Assembly (NCBI GenBank): GCA_943324575.2
Contig: CALPMD020000030.1
Coordinates: 1 to 9,123 of the forward strand
Origin: Akkermansia muciniphila
GTDB lineage: Bacteria; Verrucomicrobiota; Verrucomicrobiia; Verrucomicrobiales; Akkermansiaceae
Direction: 5' to 3'
DNA length: 9,123 bases
Shown: positions 7,303 through 9,123 of the stretch, piece after piece
Numbering within the stretch: position 1 is the first letter of the stretch
Layout of the letters: each line of letters starts with the position of its first letter
Position numbers and translations under genes: made by a program
The notes under the pieces: generated by a model
Database searches by the model: none
Told to the model about the DNA's origin: nothing
Seen by the model: the letters and a program-made list of their open reading frames with translations, nothing else

Positions 7303-7320
7303 CTAAGTCCTAGAAGTTAG
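7303..7320. promoter_or_regulatory. Imperfect palindrome upstream of the pilus-like operon
   Basis: An 18-bp near-palindrome (CTAAGTCCTAGAAGTTAG) has 7 of 9 matching pairs and is centred about 30 bp upstream of the ATG at 7280. It could be an operator or a leader hairpin of the minus-strand operon. It is short and A/T-rich enough to occur by chance. Confidence 0.22.
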
Positions 7321-7327
7321 GCTTGGC

Positions 7328-7345
7328 CAGAAAAAATGATTTCTG
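7328..7345. promoter_or_regulatory. Inverted repeat CAGAAA-N6-TTTCTG
   Basis: A perfect 6-bp inverted repeat has half-sites at 7328-7333 and 7340-7345 and a 6-bp spacer, a geometry suited to a dimeric DNA-binding protein. It lies in the divergent region between the pilus-like operon and aroD, downstream of the proposed operon promoter. The motif CCAGAAA also occurs directly repeated at 7296-7302 and 7327-7333, 31 bp apart (about three helical turns). The regulator is unknown. Confidence 0.3.
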
Positions 7346-7366
7346 TCGGATGAAATTACGAGCCTC

Positions 7367-7395
7367 ATAATCACACGCAACACCAAATCTGACCA
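7367..7395 (-). promoter_or_regulatory. Candidate sigma70-type promoter of the pilus-like operon
   Basis: Read on the minus strand, TGGTCA (complement of 7390-7395) is followed after 17 bp by GATTAT (complement of 7367-7372), preceded by TGT, which makes an extended -10 element. Each hexamer matches the consensus at four of six positions. Transcription would start near 7360 and give a leader of about 80 nt that includes both inverted repeats. It is the best match I found between the two divergent genes, but it is weak. Confidence 0.3.
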
Positions 7396-7413
7396 CAAGC
7401 GATTGACTCGCCA

Positions 7414-7422
7414 TGATTTAAT
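7414..7422 (+). promoter_or_regulatory. Candidate extended -10 element for aroD
   Basis: TGATTTAAT is a TGn extension followed by TTTAAT (five of six to consensus), with no convincing -35 hexamer 17 bp upstream. Transcription would start near 7429, about 9 nt before the ATG at 7438. That would make the mRNA almost leaderless, or would favour the second in-frame ATG at 7462. Confidence 0.25.
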
Positions 7423-7437
7423 CCGCATCACTTCGCC

Positions 7438-8160
7438 ATGGCGACTGCAAAAAATTTGCGAATGAACGGAAATCCCCAAATCGTCGGCAGCTTCGGCAGT
7501 TCGCTGGATTTACGCACTTCGGTCGCCGCCGTAGTTCTCGAGGCCTGCGACATCGCTGAGATCCGCCTAGATTTGTTAGAGCCCGAAGACCTGACCACCC
7601 AGCTCCTGCCATGGAGCCATTTGGCCGGAATCCCGCTCTTGTTCACCGCCCGCCGGACCGAAGAAGGTGGCGCACGGGCTCTGGACGCCGCCGTACGCAG
7701 CCGGCTTCTGAAAACCGCCCTGCCCCACGCCGCTTGGATCGACGTCGAAGTCGCCAGTATCGACGAAATGAGCGGATTGTTAGCCGAGCTCCCCGAGCTG
7801 CAAATTCCCTGGATCGCCTCCTATCACGATTTCAACGAGCTTCCCCCAACCGCCGCGCTCGCACAGGCCGCGAAAAAGGCCAAGGACGCTGGAGCCACGA
7901 TTTTCAAAGCCGCTGCCCAACTCCGCTGCCCCGCCGATCTGGCACGCCTCGCCGAATTCCAGCTCGCCGATCACGGAATCCCGGTCGCCACCATGGGCAT
8001 GGGACCACTCGCCCCAGTCTCGCGCCTGCTCTGCGCCCAATGCGGCAGCCTCCTGAACTACGGCTACCTGGGCGCCACCGCGACCGCTCCCGGCCAATGG
8101 GACAGCACCCTGCTCAGACAAGCGGTTTCCCGCCTCATCCCAATCAACTCGCGATTCTAG
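7438..8160 (+). CDS. aroD: 3-dehydroquinate dehydratase, type I
   Basis: Cytoplasmic enzyme (240 aa) that converts 3-dehydroquinate to 3-dehydroshikimate, the third step of the shikimate pathway, by a Schiff-base mechanism. The type I (beta/alpha)8 motifs occur in order: EIRLD (41-45), TARRTEEGG (70-78) with the substrate-binding Arg72 and Glu76, DVE (102-104), SYHDF (128-132) with catalytic His130, IFKAA (155-159) with Schiff-base Lys157, MGMGPLAPVSR (186-196) with Arg196 for the carboxylate, and APGQ (217-220). A Thr (216) stands where many family members have Ser before APGQ. The length is normal. ATG 7438 is used, but ATG 7462 (Met9) gives MNGNPQIVGSF, which fits the usual family N-terminus as well. 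Neither start has a Shine-Dalgarno. It is divergent from the pilus-like operon, with 157 bp between them, and no other shikimate gene is in the window. Confidence 0.95.
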   Translation: MATAKNLRMNGNPQIVGSFGSSLDLRTSVAAVVLEACDIAEIRLDLLEPEDLTTQLLPWSHLAGIPLLFTARRTEEGGARALDAAVRSRLLKTALPHAAWIDVEVASIDEMSGLLAELPELQIPWIASYHDFNELPPTAALAQAAKKAKDAGATIFKAAAQLRCPADLARLAEFQLADHGIPVATMGMGPLAPVSRLLCAQCGSLLNYGYLGATATAPGQWDSTLLRQAVSRLIPINSRF

Positions 8161-8245
8161 GCTCTTGCCAGGTCCGGCCATCATTCCCCCTAAATTCCCC
8201 GCAAACATGCGACCCAAAAAGCTTTTTCGCCCCACCCGAAAATTA

Positions 8246-8263
8246 GTTCAATTTTTCTTGAAC
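8246..8263. other. Small inverted repeat downstream of aroD
   Basis: A perfect 6-bp inverted repeat GTTCAA / TTGAAC has a 6-nt loop TTTTTC, and the palindrome AACCGGTT directly follows it. There is no T-run after the hairpin, so it is not a typical terminator. It may be an operator or a weak hairpin; its function is unknown. Confidence 0.25.
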
Positions 8264-8534
8264 AACCGGTTTTACAAACCAATCTCCGGGTCTAAGGTAT
8301 TGTCGACCTAGAGCTAGCTTTGAAACACCGAGTCGGTTCGCGCTTCAAAAACGCCGCAACCAAGGGCGGCAGCGTGCCAGAGACCTCACTGAAGGCTTCA
8401 AAAGGCGGCAAATCTCTTAAAAAAAGCAATAGCATCGGCTCGCACAAGCCGCTCAATGCGCCAAAGACGCCGACTGAAGATCAGCGCTCCATTCTCGCAG
8501 AAACTCCGCCCTCCGGCTTCCGAAAATCGCCTCT

Positions 8535-8617
8535 TCTTCGCGCCTCTCAGCGACCTTTGCGCCTTCGCGGTAAAATCTTCCTTTCAGCTTTCTGCTTTCC
8601 CAATTTCAGCTTTACCC
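8535..8617 (+). repeat. Degenerate intergenic repeat (CCTTNGCG units, then CTTTCTG heptamers)
   Basis: The units TCTTCGCG (8535-8542), CCTTTGCG (8554-8561) and CCTTCGCG (8562-8569) are followed by GTAAAATCTTC. Three heptamers then come head to tail: CTTTCAG, CTTTCTG and CTTTCCC (8581-8601), with a further relic to about 8617. This type of pyrimidine-rich, CTTTGCG-like intergenic repeat is common in several bacterial phyla as I remember it. The heptamer is the reverse complement of the CAGAAAG array at 9021-9083 on the other side of the GtrA gene. Confidence 0.6.
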
Positions 8618-8625
8618 ACCCTCCC

Positions 8626-9012
8626 GTGCCGCCGTCATTTCTCAAGCTCTTCAAGTTTCTCGCCATCGGCATTCCTGCCTTTTTGGTAGCCATTCCGATC
8701 AATTATCTACTGGTCGAAAAGCTACTCTGGCCCAAGCCTGCTGCCTACGCCCTAGTCCTGGTCATCCAAGTCACCATCAACTTCTTCGCATGCATCTATT
8801 TCGTTTTCCAGCGCGATGAATCAAAAAGCCTGCGATCCCAATTCGTTCTCTTCATGAGCGGCATCCTCTCCGCCCGCGTCATGGATTGGGGAGCCTACAG
8901 CCTGCTCACCTGGCTCGGAATGAACTACATGCTCGCCCAATTCCTTAACGTCGCCGTCTTCAGCATCGCCAAGTTCTCATTCGCACGCAGAACCATCGAA
9001 GGCAAACCCTAG
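8626..9012 (+). CDS. GtrA-family small membrane protein
   Basis: Small polytopic inner-membrane protein of the GtrA family (128 aa from GTG 8626). Members usually have about 120-140 residues and four transmembrane helices. They are thought to move lipid-linked sugars, or to assist in that, during cell-surface polysaccharide modification. Four hydrophobic segments are seen, at about 8-30, 37-60, 70-95 and 100-119. Family-like features are the start FLKLFKFLAIG, INFFACIYFVFQ at the end of helix 2 (where the family has an NFxxxRxxVF motif), and the second-half repeat ending in VAVFSIAKFSF. The same frame is open back to TTG 8320 (230 aa), but that extension crosses intergenic repeats, and GTG 8626 is the only plausible start close to the domain. 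No Shine-Dalgarno is visible. No glycosyltransferase gene is beside it, so the substrate is unknown. Confidence 0.75.
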   Translation: MPPSFLKLFKFLAIGIPAFLVAIPINYLLVEKLLWPKPAAYALVLVIQVTINFFACIYFVFQRDESKSLRSQFVLFMSGILSARVMDWGAYSLLTWLGMNYMLAQFLNVAVFSIAKFSFARRTIEGKP

Positions 9013-9020
9013 AGATAAAG

Positions 9021-9083
9021 TAGAAAGCAGAAAGTAGAGAGCAGAGAGCAGAAAGCAGAAAGCAGAAAGCAGAAAGCAGAAAT
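9021..9083 (+). repeat. Heptanucleotide tandem repeat array (CAGAAAG)n
   Basis: Nine head-to-tail 7-bp units of consensus (C/T)AGA(A/G)AG fill 63 bp without interruption. The units are TAGAAAG, CAGAAAG, TAGAGAG, CAGAGAG, four CAGAAAG and a final CAGAAAT, followed by GAAGAAATGAAGAG. The array starts 9 bp after the stop of the GtrA gene. It is a short tandem repeat, not a CRISPR array: there are no spacers. The variant units lie mostly at the gene-proximal end and the identical ones in the middle, which fits growth by replication slippage. Confidence 0.92.
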
Positions 9084-9123
9084 GAAGAAATGAAGAGATA
9101 ACGGGAAGACACCTTAAGACGGT

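Larger units (their letters stand above)
8161..8625. other. Non-coding stretch between aroD and the GtrA gene
   Basis: I see no convincing gene here. The stretch holds several small inverted repeats: the 12-bp palindrome AAAAAGCTTTTT (8216-8227), GTTCAA-N6-TTGAAC (8246-8263), the palindrome AACCGGTT (8264-8271), GCCGC-N8-GCGGC (8353-8370), and CGGCT-N6-AGCCG (8436-8451). The 8216-8227 palindrome, flanked by GCGA and TCGC, might end aroD transcription but is weak. From about 8535 the sequence becomes pyrimidine-rich and repetitive. An open frame from TTG 8320 runs through into the GtrA gene, but its translation up to residue 102 is basic, low in complexity and passes through the repeats. I therefore treat it as non-coding. 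Confidence 0.6.

Noticed and set aside
7328..7345. Possible relic of the CAGAAAG heptamer family in the operon control region
   Set aside because: Only one CAGAAA half-site in each orientation and no heptamer periodicity; similarity to the 9021-9083 array is probably chance.
8216..8230. Possible intrinsic terminator of aroD
   Set aside because: The stem is A/T-only apart from the central GC, the outer GCGA/TCGC pairing leaves unpaired C residues, and no T-run follows the hairpin; too weak to list as a terminator.
7780..8235. Minus-strand open frame (151 aa) opposite aroD
   Set aside because: Gly/Glu-rich translation without motifs, overlapping the catalytic half of aroD; a shadow frame.
7611..8246. 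Plus-strand frame (211 aa) overlapping aroD in another register
   Set aside because: The translation is almost only Arg, Pro, Ala and Ser, a typical frame-shifted reading of a GC-rich gene.
9021..9083. Possible CRISPR array
   Set aside because: The units are 7 bp and directly tandem without unique spacers, so it is a short tandem repeat.

Overview
The window looks like chromosomal DNA from a verrucomicrobium (Verrucomicrobiae, possibly Verrucomicrobiales; genus not determinable). The main evidence is a five-gene minus-strand operon (7280 down to 66) whose proteins match, in order and in remembered sequence, the Amuc_1102-1101-1100-1099-1098 pilus-like cluster of Akkermansia muciniphila. Protein composition, the absence of Shine-Dalgarno sequences before most genes, and heptamer-type intergenic repeats fit that assignment. 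No database search was possible, so all family calls rest on motifs and recall.

Layout. Positions 9-45 hold a perfect 13-bp GC stem with a T-tract, which terminates the minus-strand operon. Reading the operon 5' to 3': an exported Amuc_1102-type protein (7280-6654); a PilM-PilN fusion (6594-4741); an Amuc_1100-type single-pass protein (4707-3784); an Amuc_1099-type single-pass protein with an EF-hand-like loop (3756-2704); and a TPR-containing secretin of the PilQ/Amuc_1098 class (2645-66). The gaps are 27 to 59 bp, so one transcript is likely. Promoter candidates and two inverted repeats lie in the 157-bp divergent region 7281-7437. On the plus strand, aroD (type I 3-dehydroquinate dehydratase, 7438-8160) is followed by about 465 bp of non-coding sequence with small hairpins and degenerate repeats. 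A GtrA-family membrane protein follows (best start GTG 8626, end 9012), then a CAGAAAG heptamer array (9021-9083).

How it works together (inference). The operon has the order of the classical type IV pilus alignment operon pilMNOPQ. PilM and PilN are fused, the Amuc_1100-type protein sits in the pilO slot, the Amuc_1099-type protein in the pilP slot, and the secretin is last. The products would form a bridge from the cytoplasmic face of the inner membrane (PilM) through the periplasm (PilN, PilO-like, PilP-like) to the outer-membrane secretin pore, with an extra exported protein of unknown role encoded first. No pilin, prepilin peptidase or PilB/PilT ATPase is in the window, so these would have to be encoded elsewhere. 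AroD (shikimate pathway) and GtrA look functionally unrelated to the pilus operon.
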